A stretch of 64,000 bases of DNA from Epithemia pelagica (Eukaryota; Bacillariophyta; Bacillariophyceae; Surirellales; Surirellaceae). Below, in pieces: positions 42,885 to 55,600 of this stretch. The stretch's first letter is position 1, and the number at the start of each line of letters is the position of its first letter. The stretch covers positions 2,046,001-2,110,000 of the forward strand of contig OX337234.1 of the NCBI GenBank assembly GCA_946965045.2. The letters run 5' to 3'. Below the pieces are notes generated by a model. It was not told the origin of the DNA, searched no databases, and saw only the letters and a list, made by a program, of their open reading frames with translations. A program made the translations under genes and the position numbers.

Positions 42885-45800
42885 ATGGATGGAAAGTTGA
42901 ACCAAACAAATCAATTGACACATAAATCCACACAAACACCAGAGTTCTATCCTATCGACATCTTAAAGTATCAGCGAGTTGGCTTGGTAAAAGAGGACCT
43001 GAGAGAAATAATGAGCTCAACATCATCGCTATGTTGGCCTAAGCTCATCTGCGCATCCATCGTTACTCTGGCCATCGTTGATGTAGTATTTGTAGAAGCA
43101 GTATTCGAGGACATTGTGTCCGACTATGACGACCATATGGATGGAATGTTTGCCGTCGATTCCATGCTTGATTCAAGGTTGTCGTATGTTGGACAGCTCT
43201 TTCAGGAAAGCTCGTGGCTGTCGGAACTGAAGACTGTTGATCTTGTGCAGGGCCAGATTGATTGGGTCAGATCCAATGGAGGTTTCGTCTCATCGAAAGT
43301 ACAAGTTCGACGTATTGATCCCACGGATCACGAGTCTCCCTTGGGTGTGTTTGCGGTCAAAGATATTGAACAAGGCGAACCAATCTTGTCCATTCCACGC
43401 AATTGTTTGATTACGAGCGAACAGGAAACTCCTGATTGGATCTGCGACACCTCACGCAATCTAGCCAGAGAGTTGAGATTGGGCAATGAATCCTCCTATG
43501 CACCCTACATCAACTACCTCAACAAGCAGCCTTATGGACAGTTACCGAGTATGTGGAGCGACGCTGGACAGGATTTGCTACTCGAAGTAACTGGTGGAAG
43601 CAGGCAGGAAGACGACCAAATCCTGCCGCCCTATGGTCCAGTTGGATGGTTGGATGATGAATGGCGGAATTTGTGCGATGGTGGAGATGACTTGGTGGAA
43701 CAGCACGCTTTCTTGACTGTGATTCAACGTGGTTGGCATGACATTCTCATTCCCCTCTATGACCTGCTCAATCACCGCAATGGAAAATGGCTCAACACCA
43801 TGAGCAACAGCTTTCATGACCCCAATCAGGACGTCCAAGTCTTTGCGTCAAAGTTAATTCAAGCTGGCGAACAAATCTATAGCTCGTACAGCCATTGCGA
43901 GTCTTGTGGGGGCCGCCATGAGAGCTATGGAACTCCTGAATTTGTACGAGATTATGGCTTTGTGGAGATGTATCCTCAAAGGTTTACTTTTGAAGAGCAA
44001 GGCGTCGCTTTTTCTGTGGACAGAGAGCATGAGAGCGACAATGAATTGAAGGTAATTTGGCATTCCGATGAACTCTTTTCGGATAACGAAGATGCAATCG
44101 AGTTTTTTCAAGATCAACTGCAGCGATTGGGAGACGTTTACGACCGCCGCATGAAGAACCATAATGAATACGTTCCCACCAATGAAATGGAGGTTCTCAA
44201 GAAGTTCACTGTCGCCTATATTGTGGCCATGGAACGCATGCTGGACGTTATCCGTGGTATCGATTGCGCAGTATCAGCAGACGGCGCGGAAAACTCTACA
44301 GCTTCCTGCTCTATATCTCCCAAGCGATACAGTAGCCTTGACGAAAAATACGATGAATATGATAAAAGGACTTGCGACAAGTACGTGTCGCTAGATTTCT
44401 CGTGGTACGACGATACCGAACAAATCCAATCGCACTATCAGCTCAGTTCCTATATCGAGAGCCCTGAGAACGGGAACACTTGTTTTGACTTAGGTAAGAG
44501 AACGTGACGAGGGGATGTAACTCGAAAACTACTTGACATTCGGAGTACATCTCACAGTCCAGTTTGTTTCTTCTTACTACCAAGATGACATCTATCAGAT
44601 ATGTGGAAGCTATCGTCCTCATTATCGTAAGTACGGTCCTCGATGCCTTCTCTTCAACTGCAATGACGTTTAATCACTCACGGATTCTGCATGTTAGATG
44701 AAATGGTGGTCCATTATACCGCTCGTTTTCTTCCAAAGATTCAACGGGTACTTTGGGTTGGAGGCGGTGACAGGTAGGTCCCCCCCGAGGTCCAAACGTT
44801 GGGTTTACTTTTACTTTCTTGAACTCACAACGTTTTAGCATGTTGCTCCACGAGATCATCAAGTATCCTGATTTGGAGTTTGTTCTTGGACTTGAACTCG
44901 GTACGTGCCGTTATGCGTTGAATTTGTTGTGGCGCATAAGCAACTACATTATTCTGAAACATTTTCTTGGGTACATCAGACCAAACTGTGACGAGAGGGG
45001 CGTTCAAGCACTTTGGATCCCAACCGCATTGGGACAACGAGAAGGTGCAGTGGTGGTATGGTGATGCTGCCAAGAGTCTGCTCATGCTTCCAAAATCATA
45101 CTTTGGTACCTTTGATATGGTCTTGGTGGACCTGAGTGAGACCGTCATGAGTGCGCTCGTCACCAAGGACCTGGACATCATGTCGGCACTTTCATTGCTC
45201 CTCAAGCCTGAAGGTATCTTTGTCAAGGTAAGTCAGGAAACGACACTAGTTTGTTTGGGAAGCACATTAACGTTCTCACATATTCTGGCATAGAATGAAT
45301 TGTATTTTGAGAAATTGAACCCAATCTTCAAGCATACCATGCAGATTCACTACTACGACGTTCCTGTCATTTGTAGCCAGTTCTTATGTCTTGGAAGCCA
45401 TGGAGTTGATTTTGTCAATCGCGAGTTGACGGATCACAAGGTGGAGACCAAACTGTCTTTATTGGACAACGTTGACCATGACTTTCAAATAGTTCACGAC
45501 TACTTGACCAATCCTCATGCGGAACGACACTGTACTGCAGAAGATGAAGACGGTGACGAACTTGTAGATCAGGGAAGAAGCCCAGGAATTGTCATGATTC
45601 TCGAAGCAGAAAATGTCAGTGCAAAGCTTGATTCATCCAGCAAGCTTGAAAGTCTTCTTCGACCAGCCTTGGAAGAAGAGGGCCTCTCGGTCGTCTCGAC
45701 CACAGTATCGGATCATGAGTCTGGTGCCGTGTTGGTAGTTGTATTGCAACAGGGATATGTGGTAGCCCGCTTCTGGTCGGAGCACAAATACTGCGCTTTA

Positions 45801-47204
45801 GATATCCATATGTGGAGCAGCTTTGAAAAGCATGACAATATCAAAAATTCTTTGGTCGCCGCTCTGGGTGGTGAGTCTCGGTTTGCGTCGTCATTCCGCA
45901 TTGTGGCTGGTGGCATGTTTGGCCTGAGCACCGGGCAAGAAGACTACCAAGCACGTGGTCCCAAGTACACCCAGGACTGCAGTGACACACCAGAGCTCAT
46001 GCATGATGAACCAATGGCTTCCACGAGGGTGGATGACATTGTGAGTAAACTCCTTGGTGTACCAACGTGGGAAAACGTGGTTGCAACCGTCCTCTGTGGA
46101 CCCCAGGACCAAGCGTGTCACAGCATTCAAGTCTTGTCGCAAATCCCGTCGATTCGAAAAGTTGTTCCCCTCTATACCTGCCCCAGTATCGACAACCTCG
46201 TGGAGGGTCAAGAAAATAGTGGAAACCTCAAGTATGCGTGTGAAGCCAAGCTTTTGGAGCAATTGGAAGAATCGACTGAAGCGGGTGACAAGATTTCAAT
46301 CGTTGTAGTAGACCAGTCCACGACCTTTGCCATGGCCCAAGTCGTGAATCGCATTACCCAGCGCAGCACCAACCTCCAAAACTTTTTTACGCATAAGATT
46401 CAAGTTGTGGCACCGATTGTCGATCCAACCGAAACATGGAGACAGTACTTTGTGGATGGTTTCCGAGAAGTTGTTCCGGTGGAACCGGCCTTTATGGCGG
46501 ATCTGCTGTTCAACACTACGGAGAGTAGTTTGGAAATTGCCACCTTTCTCTCGGGCGACGACCACTTTATTTCGCACATGAAGCAATTCCAGCAGGACAT
46601 GCAGCAACAACAAAGTGATCTGGTAGTAGACATTCGAGAATATGGTGGCGGAAATGTCAAGTTTCAAAAAGACTTTGCAGCATCTCAATGGTTCCTACCG
46701 CAAGATTACGATCAACGGGAACCCTATGAGCAGTGGCATTCGCAACAGCCAACAGGTCACCAATCCATTGTGCAATTTGAGGCTGAACAACCAGGTGACA
46801 GCAATGCGACTGTATTGTCCAAGGAGCTTGTCAAGGATTTGATGGTCCAAACGATCCAACACCTCGGCCTTGATGTTGCAGGAGGGGATCCAGTTCCACA
46901 AGAATTCTCTGGCATTGGAGATGGCAGTGTCTTGGTGTTGATTGTGGAGGGCAAAGGACAGGTGATTGCTTTGTACGATGGTCGCAGTCACGTTACCGTG
47001 AACCTGTTCACGTACGAGGACTCGAGTGCGTGGGCCGAAGGCTTTGCAACTCATTGGACGACGCTTGTGGAATCATTGGATGTGGTCTTATTTGACGAAA
47101 TGCCTCGTGGCTATGGCCGAGTGGTGAATTTCCAGTCGGACTTTTTGGAACCCCATCGTCAGGTTCCCCGGTGGGCCTTGCATCTGTTGAACCAGGACTC
47201 GTAA
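42885..47204 (+). CDS. SET - aminopropyltransferase-like - double AdoMetDC-like fusion
   Basis: Six exons: 42885-44493, 44585-44626, 44698-44773, 44839-44900, 44980-45227 and 45294-47204, joining to 1316 codons (1315 aa). Residues about 110-350 are a rubisco-LSMT-type SET domain (LGVFAVKDIEQGEPILSIP, LIPLYDLLNHRNG, GEQIYSSY). Residues about 550-690 look like spermidine synthase: VLWVGGGDSMLLHEIIKYP, LGLELDQTV, WWYGDAAKSLL, FDMVLVDLSE and LLKPEGIFVK. Two later units near 810-845 and 1215-1255 resemble bacterial-type SpeD (VVLQQGYVVARFWSEHKYCALDIHMW; VNLFTYED). Both lack the Ser that forms the pyruvoyl group and the active-site Cys, so decarboxylase activity is unlikely. Start: 42885, or the ATG at 43011, which would expose a signal peptide (LICASIVTLAIVDVVFVEA). 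Role unknown; the common theme is AdoMet-derived chemistry. Confidence 0.82.
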
Positions 47205-47756
47205 GTGGCACATGATCAAACAAGAAAAAGAAGCAGACACTCGTTTATAGCTCACGCTCAAAGGAGACAAAAAGAGCCTTGGACCCCAGACAACGTAGAT
47301 GCGTAACTTTCTGATTCATAGGAGTTTAATGAGAACCTAGCAACCATGATCCATGATAGGAGTACCAAAAAATATGTCAGGGCCGACCTTCTAAGTCTAT
47401 CTGTGTATTGTAGGGGAATAAGAAGCTCGTCAGTTTGTGGGACCATTCATGGGGGCTTATTTATTGTAAGAACATTCCTTACGGTCCCCCGGCGCATCTC
47501 GCACGCGCACAGAGCCAACGAACGTATTCATTGTTTATATTTGTATTGTATTTTTAGCTTGTAGATTGTAGACCCCAATCGGGGGCCATCTTGCTTTTCG
47601 CCCCCTTATCTCATCATGATCAAGGGGTTCGTGACCAAACATCACACAAAGATCTTTCTTGCGTTCGGTTTTGGATCTTTTTCTTGTTCATTGCACACAG
47701 TTGTGAGATGGAACAAGTACGGATAGCTAGTCACTGGGAGTTTATGTTTAGGAAGA
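47205..47756. other. Intergenic, fusion gene to OGFOD1-like gene
   Basis: 552 bp between tandem genes. Short frames only, no domain. Confidence 0.5.
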
Positions 47757-49595
47757 ATGTCGGACAATGATGAAAGTAAACATCAGCCTTGGAAGAAATT
47801 GAAGCGAGACGTGTTGATCCGTGATTGTGTTCAATCTCATGTATTGGAAAATGAGGCAACCCTGATCCAAACCTATCAACACGCCAAACCGTTTTCGCAT
47901 GGAGTCTTGCAACATGTCTTGCACGAGGACTTTGCCGCTCAAGTGCTGTCGGAAGTGAAACAAAACTCCAAGGTCAATTTCAAAGAATCGGATTTGTTTC
48001 GCGTCTATCAATCGATTGACATGGCCAATCTGACCCATGAACAACATGCCGAGACGCATCCGACCGTTTTGCAATTGCGGCACGTCTTGTACTCGACGGA
48101 ATGGCGGCAACGGATGGAACGATTGTGTGGTTTGGCACCGGGAACCTTGACGGAACAAGTGGATTGTGCCTTTAATTGTCACACGAGTGGTTGTCATTTG
48201 TTGTGTCATGACGATGTGATTGGGACGCGAAAGATTAGTTACATTCTCTATCTCACCGAACCGGATTGGACCGCCTCGGAAGGGGGCGCCCTCGAGCTGT
48301 ACGATCGAGAACCGGCCACTGCAAACCCTGACAAGGATACCCATGCCTCCAAGACGGCTGTTCCCAAATCCATTCCCTCTTGTACCATTCTCCCCACCTT
48401 TAATCACTTGGCCTTTTTCATGGTCGAACCAGGAGTAAGTTTTCATGCCGTACAAGAAGTCTTTGGAGATCGTCCAAGACTCAGTTTACAAGGATGGTAT
48501 CATACTACTCATGAACCCGATGGTATGGAAGGTGCCACTCTCCAACAACTCAAGACAATGGGCAGCACCGCCACTGACAACATGAAAGATGATGCAGTAC
48601 CCTTTCAACCCATTTCCTACCCACCATCCATTGACAATGCCACCACCGGTGCTCAAAACGAGCAATGGACTGCGAAGGATCGAGACTATTTGTCCAAGTA
48701 TCTACACGAAACCTACCTTACTGACCAGGCATTGCAAAACATTGGGACACAATTCGAGGAGGACTCAAGTGTCCAACTCCAACGATTTCTCAAGTCGGAA
48801 TGGATGGAGAAACTCAATCGGTTACGAAACCAAGAAGAAGCGTCGACTCGCAAAACCATTCTCGACAAAGGTTACTATGAACAGGGTGTCACATCGGAAT
48901 GGAAGTTGGTGGGGCCGGCTCACAAGCAACGATTTCTCGGGTATCAAACCTCGGCAGCGCCGACAGAGGATACCGTGGGAGGCGTTTTGTACCATCTCCA
49001 GCAACATCTCTTGTGTTCCACTCCCTTTCAAAAATTCCTGGCGCAAGTCACGAGTTTGGGATTGCCATTGGGTCAACGAGGCCGGATACGTCAATTTCGC
49101 AAAGGCTTGGACTATACCGTGGCGCATTACGGAATTCTCACACGCAAGTCCGTCTTGGATGCGACGCTGTGCTTTGTGGCGGGGGATGGCGGAGGAAACA
49201 CCCCACAACAACAAGAACAACAAGACGAAGAAAATGAGCATGAAGCGACATCCACTGACGATTTAATTTGGCAATCGGGAGACAGTGGGGGCTTTGAGTG
49301 TTATATTGCCGCCGATGAAAACAACAGTGACACGGCTGCTGCTCAAGAAGCTGCCGATGAGTACAATCAGGAAGATGACACAGAGCTCCTGAGTGTATCA
49401 CCCAGCAACAACACACTGTCCCTCGTTTACCGAGATCCTGGAACCATGAGATTTATCAAGTATGTCGGTGCTAGCGCGCCAAGTTCCAGGTGGGACATCG
49501 CAATGGAATATGATGTGGAAGATACACAAGACGAGGACGAGGAAGAACAAGAAGCCAACGACAGTGATGCTGGCTCTCAGAACCAATCCTCATGA
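47757..49595 (+). CDS. OGFOD1: Ofd1/Tpa1/OGFOD1-type prolyl hydroxylase
   Basis: 612 aa, single exon. The N-terminal catalytic double-stranded beta-helix has GCHLLCHDDVIGTRKISYILYL, with iron ligands His151 and Asp153, then EGGALELYD, NHLAFFMVEPGVSFHAVQEV with His230, and RPRLSLQGWYH, whose Arg binds 2-oxoglutarate. These match the yeast Tpa1 / fission-yeast Ofd1 / human OGFOD1 family, which hydroxylates a proline of ribosomal protein uS12 (RPS23) and affects translation. The C-terminal half is the non-catalytic second beta-helix (GPAHKQRFLGYQ, FRKGLDYTVAHYGIL, SLVYRDPGTMRFIKYV) with an Asp/Glu-rich insert and tail. Its length fits the family (about 540-640). Likely nuclear or cytosolic. The gene's stop lies 61 bp from that of the convergent giant gene. 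Confidence 0.93.
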   Translation: MSDNDESKHQPWKKLKRDVLIRDCVQSHVLENEATLIQTYQHAKPFSHGVLQHVLHEDFAAQVLSEVKQNSKVNFKESDLFRVYQSIDMANLTHEQHAETHPTVLQLRHVLYSTEWRQRMERLCGLAPGTLTEQVDCAFNCHTSGCHLLCHDDVIGTRKISYILYLTEPDWTASEGGALELYDREPATANPDKDTHASKTAVPKSIPSCTILPTFNHLAFFMVEPGVSFHAVQEVFGDRPRLSLQGWYHTTHEPDGMEGATLQQLKTMGSTATDNMKDDAVPFQPISYPPSIDNATTGAQNEQWTAKDRDYLSKYLHETYLTDQALQNIGTQFEEDSSVQLQRFLKSEWMEKLNRLRNQEEASTRKTILDKGYYEQGVTSEWKLVGPAHKQRFLGYQTSAAPTEDTVGGVLYHLQQHLLCSTPFQKFLAQVTSLGLPLGQRGRIRQFRKGLDYTVAHYGILTRKSVLDATLCFVAGDGGGNTPQQQEQQDEENEHEATSTDDLIWQSGDSGGFECYIAADENNSDTAAAQEAADEYNQEDDTELLSVSPSNNTLSLVYRDPGTMRFIKYVGASAPSSRWDIAMEYDVEDTQDEDEEEQEANDSDAGSQNQSS

Positions 49596-49656
49596 CAGAT
49601 AACCATTTTTCTAGAAAGCCCTGAACATTAACCCACTCTTATTTTACCTGGCTCTT

Positions 49657-52600
49657 CTAATCTTCATCCTTTTGACCGGATGTGGTCCTCGCTCTCATGG
49701 CAGCTAGGTCCTTAATACCATATCCTTTGCCGCGCCCGGATGCGGCAACTTCCTGTTTCTCTTCTGGCACAGGAGCAGGAGCTGCGGAAGCCGGCTGATT
49801 CGTTCCACGCAATGACGCAGAGGAAGCCGACGTTGATTGGACCGGTCGTGACGAGCCAGGAACCACACCCCCTGGTTGTAGTGGCTGACCACCCAAATCC
49901 TGAGTTCCAGCTTGACGCGACTGTCGCGAGGATTCACTGCCTCGCTCGCTCATATCCGTCAAGGAATCTCCCTCCTGTTTGGTAGTGGAGGTCCTCTTCT
50001 TCATAGCAGAGAGGTCTTTTGCTCCTCTTCCAAGACCAAGACCACCACCACCACCCAATTGAGGTCTGTGACCCTCGCTGCTCCCAAGACTGTCTTTCAC
50101 GAAGTGAATGGGCGTGGAAGACGACGGCGCCAGCTTGGAATGCATGAAATCCTTTATTTTGTAAAATGCACGTCCATATGGTACTAGACTCATTTCAGCG
50201 GATGCTATCATTGTTCGTTCACCTGCGGTCCTTGAGACTGTACTGCCTTGTAGATGCAGCCCTTTCGCCTGAAGCGAGGCCACATAACATCGGACGTCGA
50301 TAGGCCTTATTGATCGCTCATTCAGAGGCAGATCAATGGATGAGTCCTTCTTGTTCACTTTTGAGGGACGTCCAGAGCCAGATCCCATTGGTAGGGGACG
50401 TTTAAGCTTTCCACGATGAGTGCAGGTTTTCAGAGCGACACAACCATTGAGAACTGTTCGAGCGTATTCTTTTGCGCTGATGATCATTAGCCACACTGCA
50501 TCTTCGCTGACTTTCATGTTGGCTGCGTGAGCAGTGGTTCGGACTGTGGGATCAATCGACAGTGCTCCTGGTATACGAAGCGAGGAGTTGTTGGGACGCT
50601 TCACTTTCTGTGGAAAGGACGGGGGTCCGCCAAACGTTGGCAAATAACCTTGTTTACCCACCCGTCCAACTTCTTTGGTTTTGTTACTGGTAGACTGGGC
50701 ATCGTCACGTGTACATACTCGTATTCTATTCCTCCATGTGTGCGGTAGATGAGGCGATATTTCATGAAAAGGAACCCGTAGCCGCAAACATTGACGAAGA
50801 AGACCTTGAAGCCAAGATGCACATCAGAAGCGGAAAAAGACTGCGACAACATAGCGAACATTCGTCTTACCTTTAACAAGCTTGTTGTGAAGTTTTCGCA
50901 GTTTCTTTGTTTTTAGAAATCCATTGATGGCTGACCTAGATTTCTCAATGACGTTGGGAGTGTTACCACCATCAAATCGCATTCGCATGGAATCCCAGTA
51001 CCGCGCAAACTTTCTGTCGTAGTCGTCCACTCCGTGGACAACGGATCCTTCTGTGTATATTCGAAGCTTGGTTTGCTCAAAATCATTACTGCTTGGTGAT
51101 CCATCTGATTCCTGTTTCACATGGCTCTTGAAGCGTTTCAGAGGAAACTGTGAAAGGTACGACTCGGTCAACTTGCGCTTTCTCTGCTGAATCTCATTAG
51201 ACTTATTTTTATTCTGTTCTGGCGACTTCGCCCCATCCATCTTTTTGGCGATTATCTCATGATTTTGTTTCGATTCATCTAAGATCTTTTCTGACGCTTT
51301 GCTTGCTTCTTCCACAGCCCCCCTCGATTCTTCAATCTTCGTCTCAGTAAACGTGACATGGAGAGAACTAGTGTTCCCTTCTTCGGGTTTTGTCGGTTGA
51401 CTCGTATCCGAACCTAACTTCGTATCTGTCGGTTCTGCCTTAGTTTGTGGAACGGATTCTTTCAATTCTTGGGACGGCGCTGCTTTGTCAACTTCGCTAG
51501 GTTGGTTCGTCATTGATTCAAGCTGCTTTTGAGATTTGGCATGGGCCGTAGTTAAGGACGACGGTGCTTCGCCGCTATCGGTAGCTAATATTGATGTCGA
51601 TGTCGCAACTTCTTTCTCTCCCTTCATATCGCTAATGAGCTGATCGTTTCTCTTGGAAACTTGAGGGTTAGTTTTTCCGGTTACCACCCCAGAAGAATCT
51701 GGGATGCTCCTTTGTGCGTCTCCTGTTTCACTGAACTTTGGGACAGACTTCAACGGAGAAGTTTCATCTCCACCTGACGGCAACTGCCCAACATTGTCGC
51801 TCGATGAGTCTACCGATATTGTGCCAATCTCTTTGTGCTCTTGCGGATCTCGTGCTATGGACTTTGATTGGAAAGGTGGTCCACTCCCAGATTCTGGCAC
51901 TTCGGGCTGTTTTGATCCATCCTCTGCGCTGTCGGGATCTAACACTGATTCTGTTTCTTTTGTATCTGACGCAAGATGTTTCAGTGCTTCCTTTGTTTCA
52001 GGGGATTCGTTCGGCTTCGCCTCTGCCACAGCCAAGCTGGGGGCAATATTTACATTCGTTGTATCCGCCTTCTCAGTTGCCTGCTTCCCTGTAGGATCCG
52101 AGATCTCAGGCGCCTGTACGGATGAACCAGGGACAGCCATATTCATGTCTTCCGAATCTTTTGTTGTCTCTGGAGGACTTGATTCTTGCACCGAAGCAGT
52201 ACCTGTTAGCGTTATAGGTTTCTCCATATCTGAAACACGGCAATCCCGTATTGACTCGGAAAGGCTTGTGTCTTTCGTGACTACTTCTTTAACTTCCGAT
52301 CCGTCCGCCTCGCCGCGAGGTGGATCTGGTTGTCCTGATTCAACCTCAACGGAGGTTGAAATATGCCGTGGTCCATCTGGACTTAGTCTACTACCAAGGG
52401 CACTAGCATGCTTCTTTTCTTCCGAATGATCACTAGTACCCGAAAGATTTGGACTCCTCTCCGCCCCTGCAGTATCGCCACCGACGTCTTCATCCGGTTT
52501 ATGAATTTGGCTAGAGTCCAATCTATCTGACATTGAACTTTGGATCTCAATACCTGGAGCTAAACCAGAAGCTTGGGTTATAGCCCCACACGCTGCTCCA

Positions 52601-55600
52601 GAACCATCGTGGATATGAGGCGAAGTTGTGGTCGTTACGACAACTTCCGCTTCAGGTTTTAAGGACTTTTCCTGGTCACCAGGGGATGGCAACGCAGACT
52701 CAGCACTTTCCTTCGAAGAGAGACTTGGCTTGACAGAGGAACCCTCAGTAGTCTTTAATACGTCTTGCTCGTGTGCTTGAGAGGAATCAACATGACTCAC
52801 CTTGTCATTGTCATCGTCTTCGCCCGCCAATCTGGAAGTTATCAAACCTGCTGGTATTTCAGCACTCTTGGTCTCATCCTTCTTGGACTCGGTGTGCAGA
52901 TTACTTTCTTCTCGCGGTTTTGTTCTCTGTTGACCGGACGAGGAATCCACCTCTTCTTTTGGCAATACAATGTTGTCCTTAATTGATGCTCGGACTGAAT
53001 CCTCAGAAACATCTACGGCATCGATCTCGGCATCTTTTATCATCGCAGAGTCATCTGTTCCATGCTTCTCGACCACTCTTGATTCAGAGCCAGTGTTTGA
53101 AGTGTGAAGCTCAGCAAGTGATTCCCCTTTCTCAGTTACTTCCATTCGGGTCGAATTTCTCTTTGCTTCTCCCTCTTGAGCAGCGTTGTCCTCTGTTTTT
53201 TCACCCGCCTCAACTACTGCGTTTTTGTCGTGAGCGCTCTCTGTCGCGGCCGGCAACGTGTCCGCCTCATATTTGTTGCTATTTTCATTGCTTTCCTTTG
53301 GTGCATGTACACTGTCGACTGAAACTTGGTCTTTCGACATCTCAGGGAAAGCATTTTTTGTCGGCATCTTTGGAGGTTCGCCATCGGATAGTGGGGTGTC
53401 CATTGTGGTCGTTGGATCGCGATCCGTCTCTGTCTGTGTGCTTAACGTTGGTTCCATTTGTCCAGTTTCGTGAGAAAGTGATTTTACGGTTTCAACTGGT
53501 ATTGCTGTTGGTGTCAAAAGAGTAGTTTCTGTTGATAATTCAGTAGATTCGTCCTTTGCGGCATCTGCCTTACTCAATTCATCAGTTTTCGGAAAATCTT
53601 CTACCGTTGAATCATCAACAACAGGAACTGATTGTGCATCCTCTGAAGCGCCACATACTCGGATATTTCCCGGCTCTTGCAAGTCCGAGACGATTGCGGT
53701 CGCAGAGACCCCAACACGGGAATCGAGGGAGAGAGAACATTTGAGCGTTTCATTTTCTTCAAATGAAGCAATGTTTCCTTCATCTTCGATATCCAAATCC
53801 TCGCCAGAACGGACGACTTCGCCTTTACCTTCGATCACATCTTCGGGTTCTTCCGAACTCTTTGCTCCTCTTGCGACATCTGATATTTTCACTAGGTCTT
53901 CCATATTTTGACCTTCCTTGGCCTGGATCGGCTTAGAACTCTGCGGTACTTCATCGGGACTTCTTGGAATCTTGCTATTCCCCATCTGTCGCGACTGTTC
54001 CTGATCTGTTTGCTCTGTCAAAGATTCAACACACGTCGTCGCGCTTTCATGGTCACTTTGGACTCCAACTTTTCCCGATACAGACTCAGCGGCTAGGCCG
54101 TCTGTGTCTTCTTTCGTATTCTCCTTAACAGCATCAGAAGCACTTTCTTCCATATTCGTCCGTTTTTCATCTTTGCCTGAAGCGTCAAGTTCTTCTTCCA
54201 AGATTTCGACTGCATCATTGTCGAGAGGATGCTCTGGCTTTGTTTGTGTATCCGCCTCAACCCCATCAGATGTCACATCGTTTTCACCGCCACTTGGTAC
54301 GCCCTTCTCATCGGATTGCTTTTCTGATATTGACCCATCAACCTTCTCTGAGGAAGCGGTATCATTTTGACCAGAATCGGGAACATTTGAGAACGAAACA
54401 TCAACCGTTGCGTTGTCAGCAGACAGAGAACCACCGACGACTGTTTCTGGTTCATCCGACGCGACGCCAGCACTAGATCTCGCCAATTCCCCCTCAGATT
54501 CTCCTACAGTTGTCATTGATTTGCTCTGCTTCCCATATTCCGTAGACTTTTTCAAATCATCATGATGGACCTCGCCAAGAGGGTGAATTGGTACAGAGAC
54601 TTCCGATGAATGCGCGTCAACTTCATTGGACGGTATGGTCTCAGCATCACATAGCCGCTTTTCTTCTAGGTCGGCTTGCTCCTGAGTACCTGTATCCATC
54701 GGACCAGATATCAACATAGCTTTCGAAACATCGCTGTCTTGTGTTGGTTTATCAGCCAACGGAGACGATTTTCCTGGGTCGACAGCATTTCCAACTGAAT
54801 CCTGTTCGGACAACACAGTAGCTCTATCGGCTTCTTCTTTTGTGGCGCTACCCTCAGAAAGAACCTCATCTTTATTCAAACTTATTCTTTCTTCGGATGT
54901 CTCTGGCTTTTGACGACTATCACCGTCATGGCGTGATACGTCAACGTCTCTTTCAGTATTGTCCTCCACTTTGTCAGGAGAACTATGAACGACGATATCG
55001 CTACTTTCTACCTGGGCTTCATCAGAGTATACCACAGGCGTAGAGTTGTGTGCGTCTAGTGGCTGGATCTCGGAAGAATTCGGATCGTCCATGGAAACAT
55101 TGTCTTCCTTATCCGAACCAGCTTTGGATGCATCAGACACTCGTTCACCAGAGACATCCGACTTCTGCTTTCTTTCTTCATTTTTTTCTACGGGAGCTTC
55201 ATCGGCATCGGTTCGAACCTCCAGAGACGTCGTATTTTCCGCTTCCTCTGTATGCGTCTCTGCTTTTGGCTCCGTTTCAACATCATCGGAGTTCGGTATC
55301 GATTCAGAACTACCTAGATGTTCGCCTCCTTGTTTGGAGCTGAAGTCGTCAGCTGCCTCTTGTTCCTTTATTGGAACAGAAACACCTTGTGTCGAGCCCT
55401 CAATATGTTCGGCTGAGACTTCCTCAGAAACATCTACAGCTCTTCTAAGTCCGTCATTTGAAGTGTTTTCCTCGATTTCATCGGATCGAGCCTCACATGT
55501 CTTAATGTCCAACCCTCGGTTAGACCCTGATCCGTCCTGTCCAGGACTTTCTGCAGAGTCAAGACGATCATCAGCACCACTATCTTTATCAGAATGAATA

